From IMG/VR virus record IMGVR_UViG_3300012930_000025, positions 1 through 28,978 of that record: a stretch of DNA of 28,978 bases, one strand, 5' to 3'. The translations under genes and the position numbers were made by a program. The notes under the pieces are model-generated. The model was not told the DNA's origin, ran no database searches, and was given only the letters and a program-made list of their open reading frames with translations. Every line of letters begins with the position of its first letter. Within the stretch, counting starts at the first letter, position 1. Of this stretch, positions 7,080 to 14,369 are shown piece after piece. This stretch comes from a virus.

Positions 7080-8791
7080 ATGAAGGCGAACGAGAGCGGC
7101 GCGCTTTCTCTTAGGCGCCAGCGCACGCCCTGATTTTGCGCCTGTCCCCAGATCGCCGAACGCACCCGCTCATCGGTGATCGATTGGCGGCCGATCTTGA
7201 CCACGCGCGGATTGCTCCATGTCTGGCCGCCATCGCGCGAAATCATGATCGAAATATCCGGATCGGTTTCCAACGGGTCCAACCCAATCGCGCGGCCGAC
7301 GCCCTTGGTCAGATACAGTTCAATGCCGTTGATGCGGATTTTATTTGGGAAGGCGCCCATCGGGCCGGTTTCGATCTGGATCAGGATCGGGTTGCCCGCC
7401 ACGCCCGCTGTGACAGCCGCCACAACTATGGCTGGGTTGCTGCCGCCAGTCAGGGTGTAAGCCACGGTCATCAATGGCAGCGGACGCGCGGCGAGCCTAT
7501 CCTTGAAGGTGACGTTGATGGCGGTGCCGAGCGGGCCGCCGGTACAGGCGACATTGCCCACACCAATGCAGGATAACGCCTCCAGCGAGGTCTGCACCTG
7601 TGCCGCCGTCGCGTTGTAAGGCAATGTCCCCGTGGTCTTGCCGTCAAAGGTCAGCGTGAAGGTGCCGCCGGTCGGCACGCCGTTGCTGCCGACCAATTGA
7701 ATGGCGTTGGTGCCGAATTCGGTATTTTTCAGACCATCGATCACCGCCAGATTGCCGCTTTCCTTGTCGCCGCAAATCCATTGCCCGAACGCCAAAATCG
7801 GAAACTTGCCGCGCCAGTAGTTTTGCAGATGGCTCTTGCGCTCATGCCACGTCTGCAAGGTGGTGTCGTATTCCCAGCACCATTGCGGTCCCTGCACCAC
7901 GACGACGCCATGGCCCTGACTGACATAGACCGAAAGCGTCAGGATGGTTTTGTCCGGCTCTTTCTCAATCAACAGATCAAGGTCCGGCGTCGAGATCGGG
8001 ACCGGGGTGTAGCTGTCGAGGGTCGAAACCTTGAAATCGTCGCCGATCAGAAAAATTCCCTTGCCGAACCCGTCATCATGACCGGCAATCGCATTAATGC
8101 CGACGATGCCGCGCGCGATGGTGGCGACATAGGAGAACGGATAGCCGGTGTCATTGATGGTGCCGCCCCATACTTCGATTGAATTCGAGCCGCACAACAG
8201 CAACTGACCGTTGCCGAGCGGAATGGGGTGATAGAGCGTGTCGGGCTTGCTTTCGGCGGTGGCGAAATTCAGCGTGTTGATGTTGGTCGAATTGACATCC
8301 GACGAACGCGTGGTGCCATCGCCATAGGTGAAGATGAAGAAACCGCGATGGAACACCACCGCGTTGGGTTGCCCGACATCGACATCGGGATAGGAGGCCA
8401 CGATGGTCGGCGCGGTGGGATCGATCCAGAACGCGCCATCACCGGGCGCAACGATGACGATGTCCGGCGATGGCTTGTTGTTGCGCGCCATCGTCACCGG
8501 CGCCGTACCCAGCACGCTACCGCTCAAGGCGGTGCCGACGCCACCGATCACCGAAAACGAATAAACCACGGTGTTGATGACGCAATACATCAGATTGTTG
8601 ACGAGCAGCGCGCCGCGATAGTTGGTGCCCGGCGAGGTGCCCCATGGCCGCAGTCCCGGCGTTCGCCAGTAGGCATGCGGCTTGCCAGCGGTCGCCGGCA
8701 GCTTCTCCGGATAGGTGTTGATCAGGCGGCCCCCTGCGGCCTGCGGGAGCCGGCCCGGCGCGGTCAAGAGTGGCAGCGGGACATCGACCAT
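7046..8791 (-). CDS. gp10-like tail hub / packaged-DNA stabilisation protein
   Basis: The protein has 581 residues and resembles the beta-propeller hub of the P22 tail machine, which plugs the portal and carries needle and spikes. Supporting phrases are the N-terminal INTYPEKLPATAGKPHAYWR and LRPWG region, CGSNSIEVWG, and the C-terminal SRDGGQTWSNPRVVKIG. It is longer than P22 gp10 (about 470 residues). The excess sits at residues about 361-465 (TGGTFTLTFDGKTTGTLPYN, then ATAAQVQTSLEAL) and resembles a small beta domain common in phage structural proteins, apparently inserted between two propeller strands. The start overlaps the upstream stop by one base (TAATG). The hub assignment is strong from sequence and order. 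Confidence 0.85.
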   Translation of the reverse strand: MVDVPLPLLTAPGRLPQAAGGRLINTYPEKLPATAGKPHAYWRTPGLRPWGTSPGTNYRGALLVNNLMYCVINTVVYSFSVIGGVGTALSGSVLGTAPVTMARNNKPSPDIVIVAPGDGAFWIDPTAPTIVASYPDVDVGQPNAVVFHRGFFIFTYGDGTTRSSDVNSTNINTLNFATAESKPDTLYHPIPLGNGQLLLCGSNSIEVWGGTINDTGYPFSYVATIARGIVGINAIAGHDDGFGKGIFLIGDDFKVSTLDSYTPVPISTPDLDLLIEKEPDKTILTLSVYVSQGHGVVVVQGPQWCWEYDTTLQTWHERKSHLQNYWRGKFPILAFGQWICGDKESGNLAVIDGLKNTEFGTNAIQLVGSNGVPTGGTFTLTFDGKTTGTLPYNATAAQVQTSLEALSCIGVGNVACTGGPLGTAINVTFKDRLAARPLPLMTVAYTLTGGSNPAIVVAAVTAGVAGNPILIQIETGPMGAFPNKIRINGIELYLTKGVGRAIGLDPLETDPDISIMISRDGGQTWSNPRVVKIGRQSITDERVRSAIWGQAQNQGVRWRLRESAPLSFAFMWIDMQVDKLN

Positions 8792-9129
8792 TAGAAGTAA
8801 TTCGTCGCCAGAACTTCATAGGTCGGCGACAGCGCGATCAAATAGCGCAGCCGCATTTCGTGGTTGTTGATCGCAGCAAGATCGAGCGGCTGGTTGGAAA
8901 AATCCGCCGCCGCATAGATCGCGCACAACCGGCACACCGTTTCGAAATAAATATTCGGAATTTGTTCGCGGTCGATCACGATAATTTTTGCGATTTCCGC
9001 CAGCACGTCATCGATGCAGCGGCTGATGGTGTCGTGCTCCACCGCTCCGAGCGCTTCGCCGGGGACATACTTGCCGAGCAGCGCGGCACTGCGGTTGATC
9101 GCTTCTTCGCTAGTGTGCGTCAGCGCCAT
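8791..9129 (-). CDS. gp4-like head-tail connector (tail accessory factor)
   Basis: This 112-residue, mostly helical protein (EEAINRSAALLGKYVPGEAL, RCIDDVLAEIAKIIV, YFETVCRLCAIYAAADF) lies between coat-associated genes and the gp10-like hub, as P22 gp4 does. gp4 assembles under the portal ring and lengthens the tail channel. The ATG at 9129 with GGAGCGG upstream is preferred over an in-frame start four codons earlier. It follows a terminator hairpin, so its level may be reduced relative to coat. P22 gp4 is about 166 residues, so this is a short version. The call relies on gene order and helical character. Confidence 0.65.
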   Translation of the reverse strand: MALTHTSEEAINRSAALLGKYVPGEALGAVEHDTISRCIDDVLAEIAKIIVIDREQIPNIYFETVCRLCAIYAAADFSNQPLDLAAINNHEMRLRYLIALSPTYEVLATNYF

Positions 9130-9138
9130 GGTCCGCTC

Positions 9139-9165
9139 CAAAAGAAAAGGGGCCTAGCGGCCCCT
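9139..9165 (-). terminator. Terminator or attenuator between coat and tail genes
   Basis: On the minus strand, AGGGGCC-GCTA-GGCCCCT makes a 7-bp stem followed by TTTCTTTT. The stop codon of the small basic gene at 9154-9288 lies inside the stem. Tail genes follow without an obvious promoter, so partial read-through is likely, giving less tail than coat transcript. Confidence 0.8.
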
Positions 9166-9288
9166 CTTGGCTTTCTTTTTTGAGTGCTTCACCGGCTCAT
9201 GCTTGAGCTTAGGTTTGGAGAAAGGTGCGGCTGGGTTCTTCCCGTGCCTCCCTTTGGCCTTCAGACGCTGGATCGTGCGCGGTTTCAT
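9154..9288 (-). CDS. Small, strongly basic protein overlapping the upstream gene
   Basis: This is a 44-residue reading frame starting MKPRTIQRLKAKGRHGKNP and ending KHSKKKAKRGR. It overlaps the last 80 bp of the 135-residue gene in another frame. A good ribosome site (GGGGAGGG) precedes the ATG at a normal distance, and the frame continues past the upstream stop into the terminator stem. About 40% of residues are Lys or Arg, so a nucleic-acid-binding or head-packaged role is possible. The upstream overlap and small size leave doubt; the unusually basic composition could be a by-product of the Glu-rich frame on the same strand. Confidence 0.5.
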   Translation of the reverse strand: MKPRTIQRLKAKGRHGKNPAAPFSKPKLKHEPVKHSKKKAKRGR

Positions 9289-9616
9289 CTGGCTTGCCCT
9301 CCCCCTCTTCTTCTTCCGGTTCAATCGGGTGGACGTAGCCCCGGCCCGGACCGGGCGGGGTCTGTGCCGCCTTCTTGTCGGCTTCCTCCCGTTCGATCCG
9401 TTCCTTTTCGGCTTTTTCCTTTTCCGGATCAGCCGGCTTGTCGGCGGCGTCGGTGGGTTCGCCGCATTTGAAATTCTTGTTGCCTTGTAGCTTGGCCAAG
9501 GTGCGATCATCGACGTCGATGGTTTCTTCCTTGCCGTCAAAGAAGGTGTGGCCGAACACTTCGGTCACCTTGCTGTCGCCGGGCGGGGCCTTGTAGGTCA
9601 CAGATACCTGTTTCAT
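9209..9616 (-). CDS. Virion-region protein with acidic low-complexity C-terminus
   Basis: The protein has 135 residues. The first 55 form a compact beta domain (KQVSVTYKAPPGDSKVTEVF, then TIDVDDRTLAKLQGNKNFK), similar in style to small head-completion proteins of this region. The rest is a disordered Glu/Lys/Pro-rich tail (ADPEKEKAEKERIEREEADK). The ATG at 9616 is preceded by CAAGGGAA, a one-base-shorter form of the box that precedes the cassette genes further right. It lies between a decoration-type gene and the gp4-like gene. The function is unknown; it could be a head decoration or stabilising protein. Confidence 0.7.
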   Translation of the reverse strand: MKQVSVTYKAPPGDSKVTEVFGHTFFDGKEETIDVDDRTLAKLQGNKNFKCGEPTDAADKPADPEKEKAEKERIEREEADKKAAQTPPGPGRGYVHPIEPEEEEGEGKPDETAHDPASEGQREAREEPSRTFLQT

Positions 9617-9648
9617 TGGGTCAGTTCCCTTGTCGTACTGGTTAGGAC

Positions 9649-9664
9649 TGTTTCATGTGAAACA
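9649..9664. promoter_or_regulatory. parS-like palindrome
   Basis: TGTTTCATGTGAAACA differs by one central base from the widely conserved bacterial chromosome partition site TGTTTCACGTGAAACA. It lies in the 56-bp gap between two virion genes, outside any coding frame. Host ParB, or a phage ParB, could load here. In RNA it would also form a 7-bp hairpin. No parA or full-length parB is visible in the window. See findings. Confidence 0.6.
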
Positions 9665-9672
9665 TCCGAAAA

Positions 9673-10089
9673 TTACGCGTAGATGAACCCCCGGAAGTAG
9701 AGTTCAAGCGTGCCAGCGGCCGGGGCCGACGACTGCGTGGTCACCGCCAACTGGATTTCGGTGTCCTGCGTGGTGCGGAAAAATGTTCCGGTCGCCGCCA
9801 TCGCTGGCAACGCGCCGCCTGCCGCCATGTTGGGGATGGTGGCGGCATAGCGGTTGTTCAAGCCAGCATCGCCGAGCGCTGCAACCAAGGCGGTGCCGAA
9901 TGCGGGCATGAGAGGGCCAACCATGTCCACCACACAGAAGTTCGCTGGCAACATGAACAGACCGACCACGTTGCCGGTCAGGGCCACGTCGGCGGCGAGG
10001 ATCGGAATTCGGCCGCCATAGACTTTTTGCGTGCCAAAAAACCCCTGACCGCCACCCTGCGGCTGTAGCCATGCTTTACGATAAGGCAT
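9673..10089 (-). CDS. Probable head decoration / virion structural protein
   Basis: This 138-residue beta-rich protein (NVVGLFMLPANFCVVDMVGP, TQDTEIQLAVTTQSSAPAAG, LELYFRGFIY) lies directly downstream of the major coat gene. Position and composition fit a head decoration or head-stabilising protein, which clamps the coat lattice. The start is the ATG at 10089 behind GGAGAGA; an upstream in-frame non-ATG start would overlap the coat gene. No catalytic motif is visible. I do not recognise a named family. Confidence 0.7.
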   Translation of the reverse strand: MPYRKAWLQPQGGGQGFFGTQKVYGGRIPILAADVALTGNVVGLFMLPANFCVVDMVGPLMPAFGTALVAALGDAGLNNRYAATIPNMAAGGALPAMAATGTFFRTTQDTEIQLAVTTQSSAPAAGTLELYFRGFIYA

Positions 10090-10112
10090 TGTCTCTCTCC
10101 ATCCAAAAGGGG

Positions 10113-11306
10113 TTAGGCGTTCGGCGGCGTCGCGACGAAACCCGTCACCATGCCCCAATCGACCAGATCGCCGGCTGTCGCACCCGTCACGCTTTGCGGC
10201 GCCTTGGCAATTTTGGCGGTGCCGTATTGGGTTTCGATGCCGAGGCCGGTGACGAAATCATAGTCGCCGTCTTCCAAGGTGGTTGGACGGGGCAACTGGC
10301 CCATCGCATAGGCCATCGCCGCCTGACCGCACATGAAGAACGGCTCGCAATCGACCGGACCGGCACCGGCATTCTTCAACAACAGCCGCTGGGTGATTTC
10401 CGGAATGTTCTTGTAGAGGATGCCGTCATACTTGAGCGCGCCGCCCGTGAAAATCGGGTTGTTGTTGGTCGGCGCCGCCTCGCGCTCGCGCGCATCGCGG
10501 TTGGCCTGATACATCGGAGGATCGGCCTGCAACTGCGCAAAGGCGCGGTCGCCGATGAAGCAGACGTACATCTCCTCGTCGAGTTCCTCGATTTCCCACG
10601 GCGTGATCTTGGGCCGTCCATTATACTGGCCGGGGTTGGACGGATCGACGCCGGACTGTTTCGCGAGTTGCTTGGCAAGAGAACCTACCGCCGCCGTCAT
10701 CTTGTCGGCGGTGCTATCGACGTTCAACATCGCCGTGGCCCATGTGGTGGAATAATTGCCGAGTGCCGAGCCGAACAACACGCGGTCGAAATTGGCCGCC
10801 GTCCACGCGTTCTTTTGCGCCGAGGTGGCTGCGCTCCATTTGACGCCGTTGACACGGTTGCCCGGTGCCACCAAGCGGCCGGCCTGAATGGCCGAGGTCG
10901 GGATCGACAACAGCGTGTCGGTCAGATCGTCGCGAACGATGCGACGGCCCCAACCCCTCAACAGATCGCGCGCGGTGCTTCGCACGTTGAACGAACTCTC
11001 CTTGTTGGACGCGCGGTTGTTGGCCACCGCGTTGCGGCCCCAATCCGCCCAGATCGGGAAGCCGTAGCTGTCCAGCGCTTCTTCTGCGCCCCGTAGGGTG
11101 CCGGCGCCGACGCCGGGGCCGGACAATTGATTGACCAAGGGCACGTTGATTTCCTTGCCGTCGCTTTCCAGATCGGCAAGGCGGACGATGACGCTGGTCG
11201 AACTATCGCCCATGAACGGATCGAAGCGCGACCGCCGCAAAAAATCAGAGATCACCTGACGCCGGAATTTGATCAGTTCGTTGTTGACTTGGTTGGTGGT
11301 AAGCAT
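10113..11306 (-). CDS. Major capsid protein (N4-gp56 / DUF4043-like)
   Basis: The protein has 397 residues and lies in the coat position between scaffold and decoration genes. The sequence resembles the N4-gp56/DUF4043 capsid group: an N-terminal helix with RRSRFDPFMGDSSTSVIVRL, then KEINVPLVNQLSGPGVGAGT, a central VCFIGDRAFAQLQADPPM and the late TPWEIEELDEEMYV stretch. About 400 residues is normal for an HK97-fold coat. The ATG at 11306 has AAGGGG upstream. It forms the icosahedral shell around scaffold and later around DNA. Confidence 0.88.
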   Translation of the reverse strand: MLTTNQVNNELIKFRRQVISDFLRRSRFDPFMGDSSTSVIVRLADLESDGKEINVPLVNQLSGPGVGAGTLRGAEEALDSYGFPIWADWGRNAVANNRASNKESSFNVRSTARDLLRGWGRRIVRDDLTDTLLSIPTSAIQAGRLVAPGNRVNGVKWSAATSAQKNAWTAANFDRVLFGSALGNYSTTWATAMLNVDSTADKMTAAVGSLAKQLAKQSGVDPSNPGQYNGRPKITPWEIEELDEEMYVCFIGDRAFAQLQADPPMYQANRDAREREAAPTNNNPIFTGGALKYDGILYKNIPEITQRLLLKNAGAGPVDCEPFFMCGQAAMAYAMGQLPRPTTLEDGDYDFVTGLGIETQYGTAKIAKAPQSVTGATAGDLVDWGMVTGFVATPPNA

Positions 11307-11351
11307 AGCCGCAAACCCCTTCGGTTAGCGGCGCGTCGAAATTTATTCGGA

Positions 11352-12215
11352 TCAGCGCCGCTTGGCTGTGACTGCGGCCCGGAAAAGCTGTTCGTCGGAG
11401 GGTTCGATGACTTCGCTGTCAGTGCCACCCGCGCCGATGTTTCCGAGCGATGGAGAAGAGGCGACCGATGGCTTGACGGGACGCGCGACGTTGTTGTTCG
11501 TCACGCTCGCTTGACCTTTCGCAGCGTCAAAAACCCGCTTCTGATATTCCGGGTCTTTCAGCGCTTCTTCGAGAATGCGGATGCGGTAGGCGTTGAGATC
11601 GCCACCAATCGAGCGCAGCGTTTCACCGTCTGCATGCCAGCGCACAATCACCCCGTAGGGATCATGGCTGGCCATCGCGCGATTGTAGGCGGCCCATGCG
11701 CCTTGATCGTTGCGCGCCATGCTTTGCTCCAAGCTTGCGCGCGCCGCCGATACTTTTTCCTCACCGTGATTTCGCAGCGCCCAATCCAGCGACATGTTTT
11801 CGCGCTGGGTTTGGAAATCATTGCGAATTTGATCAAGAAACGGCTTCAACTCCTGTTGCACAAACCCTTCCGGGTTCGAGAACAGATCGAGCTTTTCAGG
11901 CTCTTTCGGCGGTGGCCGCGAGGCCGCCTCCAACCGTGCCTGCAATTCATCGGCCCGCCGCTCTGCCCTTCTGCGGGCTTCGCTTTCCTCCCGAAACCGC
12001 CCCGAGGGCACCGGGCCTTCCGGCTCCGTTTTGTCGGCGGGCTTGTCCGCTGGCGCATCGGCTGGTTTGTCAGCCGGTTTATCAGCGGGCTTGTCAGCCG
12101 GTTTCTCAGGCGGCAATTCGGGATTTTCGAATTTTTCGAGCGTCGATGTTGAGGTCGCTTCGTTGAACAACGCACTATCGTTAGGGGCATCTTGCCCCTG
12201 CGTCAGATCAGTCAT
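11352..12215 (-). CDS. Scaffolding protein
   Basis: The protein has 287 residues, is highly charged and mostly helical, and lies between portal and coat genes, the usual place for a scaffold. Residues about 39-62 are a PADK tetrapeptide repeat, matched by a 12-bp tandem repeat in the DNA. A coiled-coil-like Arg/Glu stretch follows (72-100). The C-terminal end is short and basic (AAVTAKRR), and P22-type scaffolds bind coat through a basic C-terminus. The start is the ATG at 12215 with GGAG upstream; a longer in-frame extension lacks support. It guides procapsid assembly and then leaves or is degraded. Confidence 0.82.
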   Translation of the reverse strand: MTDLTQGQDAPNDSALFNEATSTSTLEKFENPELPPEKPADKPADKPADKPADAPADKPADKTEPEGPVPSGRFREESEARRRAERRADELQARLEAASRPPPKEPEKLDLFSNPEGFVQQELKPFLDQIRNDFQTQRENMSLDWALRNHGEEKVSAARASLEQSMARNDQGAWAAYNRAMASHDPYGVIVRWHADGETLRSIGGDLNAYRIRILEEALKDPEYQKRVFDAAKGQASVTNNNVARPVKPSVASSPSLGNIGAGGTDSEVIEPSDEQLFRAAVTAKRR

Positions 12216-12275
12216 GTCATGGTCTCCGGACGTGTCGTGTCCAAACGTGGCGCAGCTATCGCGCTGTGCGGCGTG

Positions 12276-12294
12276 GCGATTGAACCTCAATCGC
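12276..12294 (-). repeat. Inverted repeat in the portal-scaffold gap
   Basis: GCGATTG, AACCT and CAATCGC form a perfect 7-bp stem with a 5-nt loop, in the 105-bp gap between the portal stop and the scaffold start. No T run follows in the direction of transcription, so it is more likely an RNA-processing or translation-level hairpin than a terminator. The rest of the gap holds only a weak second hairpin. Confidence 0.45.
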
Positions 12295-12320
12295 TAAGGT
12301 GCCGAGATGTCGCTCGCGGA

Positions 12321-14369
12321 CTAGCGTGGTGCGCCGTTTCGTGGCGCGGACGTAGCTTTGAGTTGGGCCTGCCGCTCTTGCGAGGCGCGGTCCCGATCCC
12401 GGTGCACGCCCTCAAAAGAGCGATCCGCGATCTTGTTGACGGTGGTGGTGAAGCGGTCGGCATCGCGCGAGGCGTGTTCGGCCATCAATTGCAGCGGCGA
12501 AACCCGGTTCTGGGTTTCGATCTGCCTTGTGGACGCCCGCTTGTGCATGGCGGTGGCCTGCGTTTCCTCGATATCGGCCATCTGTTGCATGACATCGAGC
12601 GGGCCTTTCGGCTCCGGTGGCGCGTCGGGTGCGCCTTCGGTCTGTACCCGCGCCAGATTTAAGAGGCCGGCGGTCTGCGCCTTGCCGGCTTCGGCCTGCA
12701 ATTTGGCGGCTTCGGCCTGCGTCTTCTGGATGATCGCCGCCTGCGCCGCCTGCTTTTCCGGATCGGGTTGCGACAGCATGCCAATCAGCTTTTTCTTTTC
12801 CGAGAGCGGTAGCCCCGACGCCTGAATGATCACGGCCGGCGGTACCGGCACGTTGTTCTGGCTCAGGCCCATCAACAGATCGAAGATGTCGCTCATCACG
12901 GTCTCGGTGTCGCGGCCCTCATCGATCTTGATTTCAACGTCGATATTGCCGAGCATGTTGACCAGTTGCGGACGGCCCCACGGGTCCAGTTCGACGCCGT
13001 TGATCTGCATGAATTGCGCCACGCCTTCGTCATCGGTGACGCGCAACATCCGCTCTGCGGTCCAATGCTCTTGCGCGGCCACCCAGCACGCCCGGTAGCG
13101 CTCCAGCTTCCACATCCGGAAATTTTTCAGGAACGGCCCGAGTTCGGCCAGCCCCGCCTGTTGCAGCATGTTGGCCGCCCGCCCGGAAACGTTCTGGCCG
13201 AATTCCTGGATCAATTGCTGGTTGGGGCCAAAGCTGTCGATTTCGCCCTTGGCGTCTTCGTAATATTTGGTCTGTTGTAGAAATTCGCTCTCAGGCTGAA
13301 TGACTTCGAGATTGTTCTTGTCGCCGCGATAGACCAGCGTGCCATCGGGCCGGGCAGCCTCTCTGCGGGTCACTTCGATATCGTCCACCGCGCCCTCTTG
13401 GATTTTAAGCTGGCGGGTGTTCATGATGTGGATGGCCTTGGAACGATGCTGGTTCATCGCATCCTGCGGCCCGCGCAAGCGCCGGACATAGCCGTAGTGA
13501 TCGCCGTCGATGTCGATCATGTTGGCGAACGCGTTGTATTTCGAGATCGACATGCCGCGCTCGTTCCTGAACGGGCTTTCGCCGGACAGGATTTCGACAT
13601 TGCCGGTGTGCAGGCACCAACGCCAGATGCTGCCCCTTTTGTACCAGTGATCGATCAAGCGCACCCTGCGGCGGCTATCCACCCAGAGGTTTTCGCGGTC
13701 GGTGTCGAACGCGGTCCAGTAACCGCCGTCGCTGTCGATGGCGTCCTTGACCAGATCGGAGGCGCCTTCCACCACGCTGTCGAGTTCATCGATATCGGCC
13801 CATTTGTAGACGCCATGGAAGCGCCAATCGGCGAAATTGCTGCGCAGACTGCGCGGATCATAGAAAAAGGTTTTCGGATCGACATAGGCGAAGCGCAAAT
13901 CCGGATCGCCCTTGTCGCCGGTGGTCAGCACCAGTTCATCGACGCCAATGCCGTGGATCAATCCGTCACGGCAGCACTCGACTTCCAAATCTTCGGCGAA
14001 CGAGGCGTCATTGATGGTGCGGATCACTTGGGTGGCGACTTCAGCGCCTTGCTCGCCCTTCGGCGTGTTGGGGTAGGCTTTCGGATCGGTGCGCAGGCGG
14101 CGGATGGTGCCTGACAGACTGTCGATCTTTCTGCCCGTGCGATCAAAGGTGATCGGCGGCTGATGCCGTTTCGAGAGCACTTTGAGTTGCGCTGATGTCC
14201 ACTGGTCGATGTGGTAGTAGCGCCAGCTTGACCGCTGTTCATCGATTTCGCGCGATTTGACGCTAGCGTAATCCTCGAATTCACGGCGACGTAGGGTCAG
14301 CTTCGGCGCGTTGTCGGCATCATAGGTATTGTTGCCGATGTCGGTGCGTTCGGCTTCCAACGTGATCAT
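12321..14369 (-). CDS. Portal protein (P22-like)
   Basis: The protein has 682 residues, close to P22 gp1 (725). The N-terminal region (EFEDYASVKSREIDEQRSSW, then RYYHIDQW, RQPPITFDRTGRKIDSLSG-like text, and RTDPKAYPNTPKGE) is typical of the P22-type portal family. A long Gln/Ala-rich helical C-terminus (AAQAAIIQKTQAEAAKLQAE) could form the barrel. It makes the dodecameric ring at one head vertex through which DNA enters and leaves, with terminase docking during packaging. The start overlaps the terminase stop by ATGA, so translation is coupled. Confidence 0.92.
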   Translation of the reverse strand: MITLEAERTDIGNNTYDADNAPKLTLRRREFEDYASVKSREIDEQRSSWRYYHIDQWTSAQLKVLSKRHQPPITFDRTGRKIDSLSGTIRRLRTDPKAYPNTPKGEQGAEVATQVIRTINDASFAEDLEVECCRDGLIHGIGVDELVLTTGDKGDPDLRFAYVDPKTFFYDPRSLRSNFADWRFHGVYKWADIDELDSVVEGASDLVKDAIDSDGGYWTAFDTDRENLWVDSRRRVRLIDHWYKRGSIWRWCLHTGNVEILSGESPFRNERGMSISKYNAFANMIDIDGDHYGYVRRLRGPQDAMNQHRSKAIHIMNTRQLKIQEGAVDDIEVTRREAARPDGTLVYRGDKNNLEVIQPESEFLQQTKYYEDAKGEIDSFGPNQQLIQEFGQNVSGRAANMLQQAGLAELGPFLKNFRMWKLERYRACWVAAQEHWTAERMLRVTDDEGVAQFMQINGVELDPWGRPQLVNMLGNIDVEIKIDEGRDTETVMSDIFDLLMGLSQNNVPVPPAVIIQASGLPLSEKKKLIGMLSQPDPEKQAAQAAIIQKTQAEAAKLQAEAGKAQTAGLLNLARVQTEGAPDAPPEPKGPLDVMQQMADIEETQATAMHKRASTRQIETQNRVSPLQLMAEHASRDADRFTTTVNKIADRSFEGVHRDRDRASQERQAQLKATSAPRNGAPR

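Noticed and set aside
9289-9540. Extension of the small basic frame to a 128-residue protein
   Set aside because: The upstream part lacks a ribosome site and lies wholly inside the 135-residue gene; only the ATG at 9288 has a good site.
12020-12112. Tandem 12-bp repeats suggestive of a repeat array
   Set aside because: They encode the PADK linker of the scaffold protein in frame and need no other explanation.
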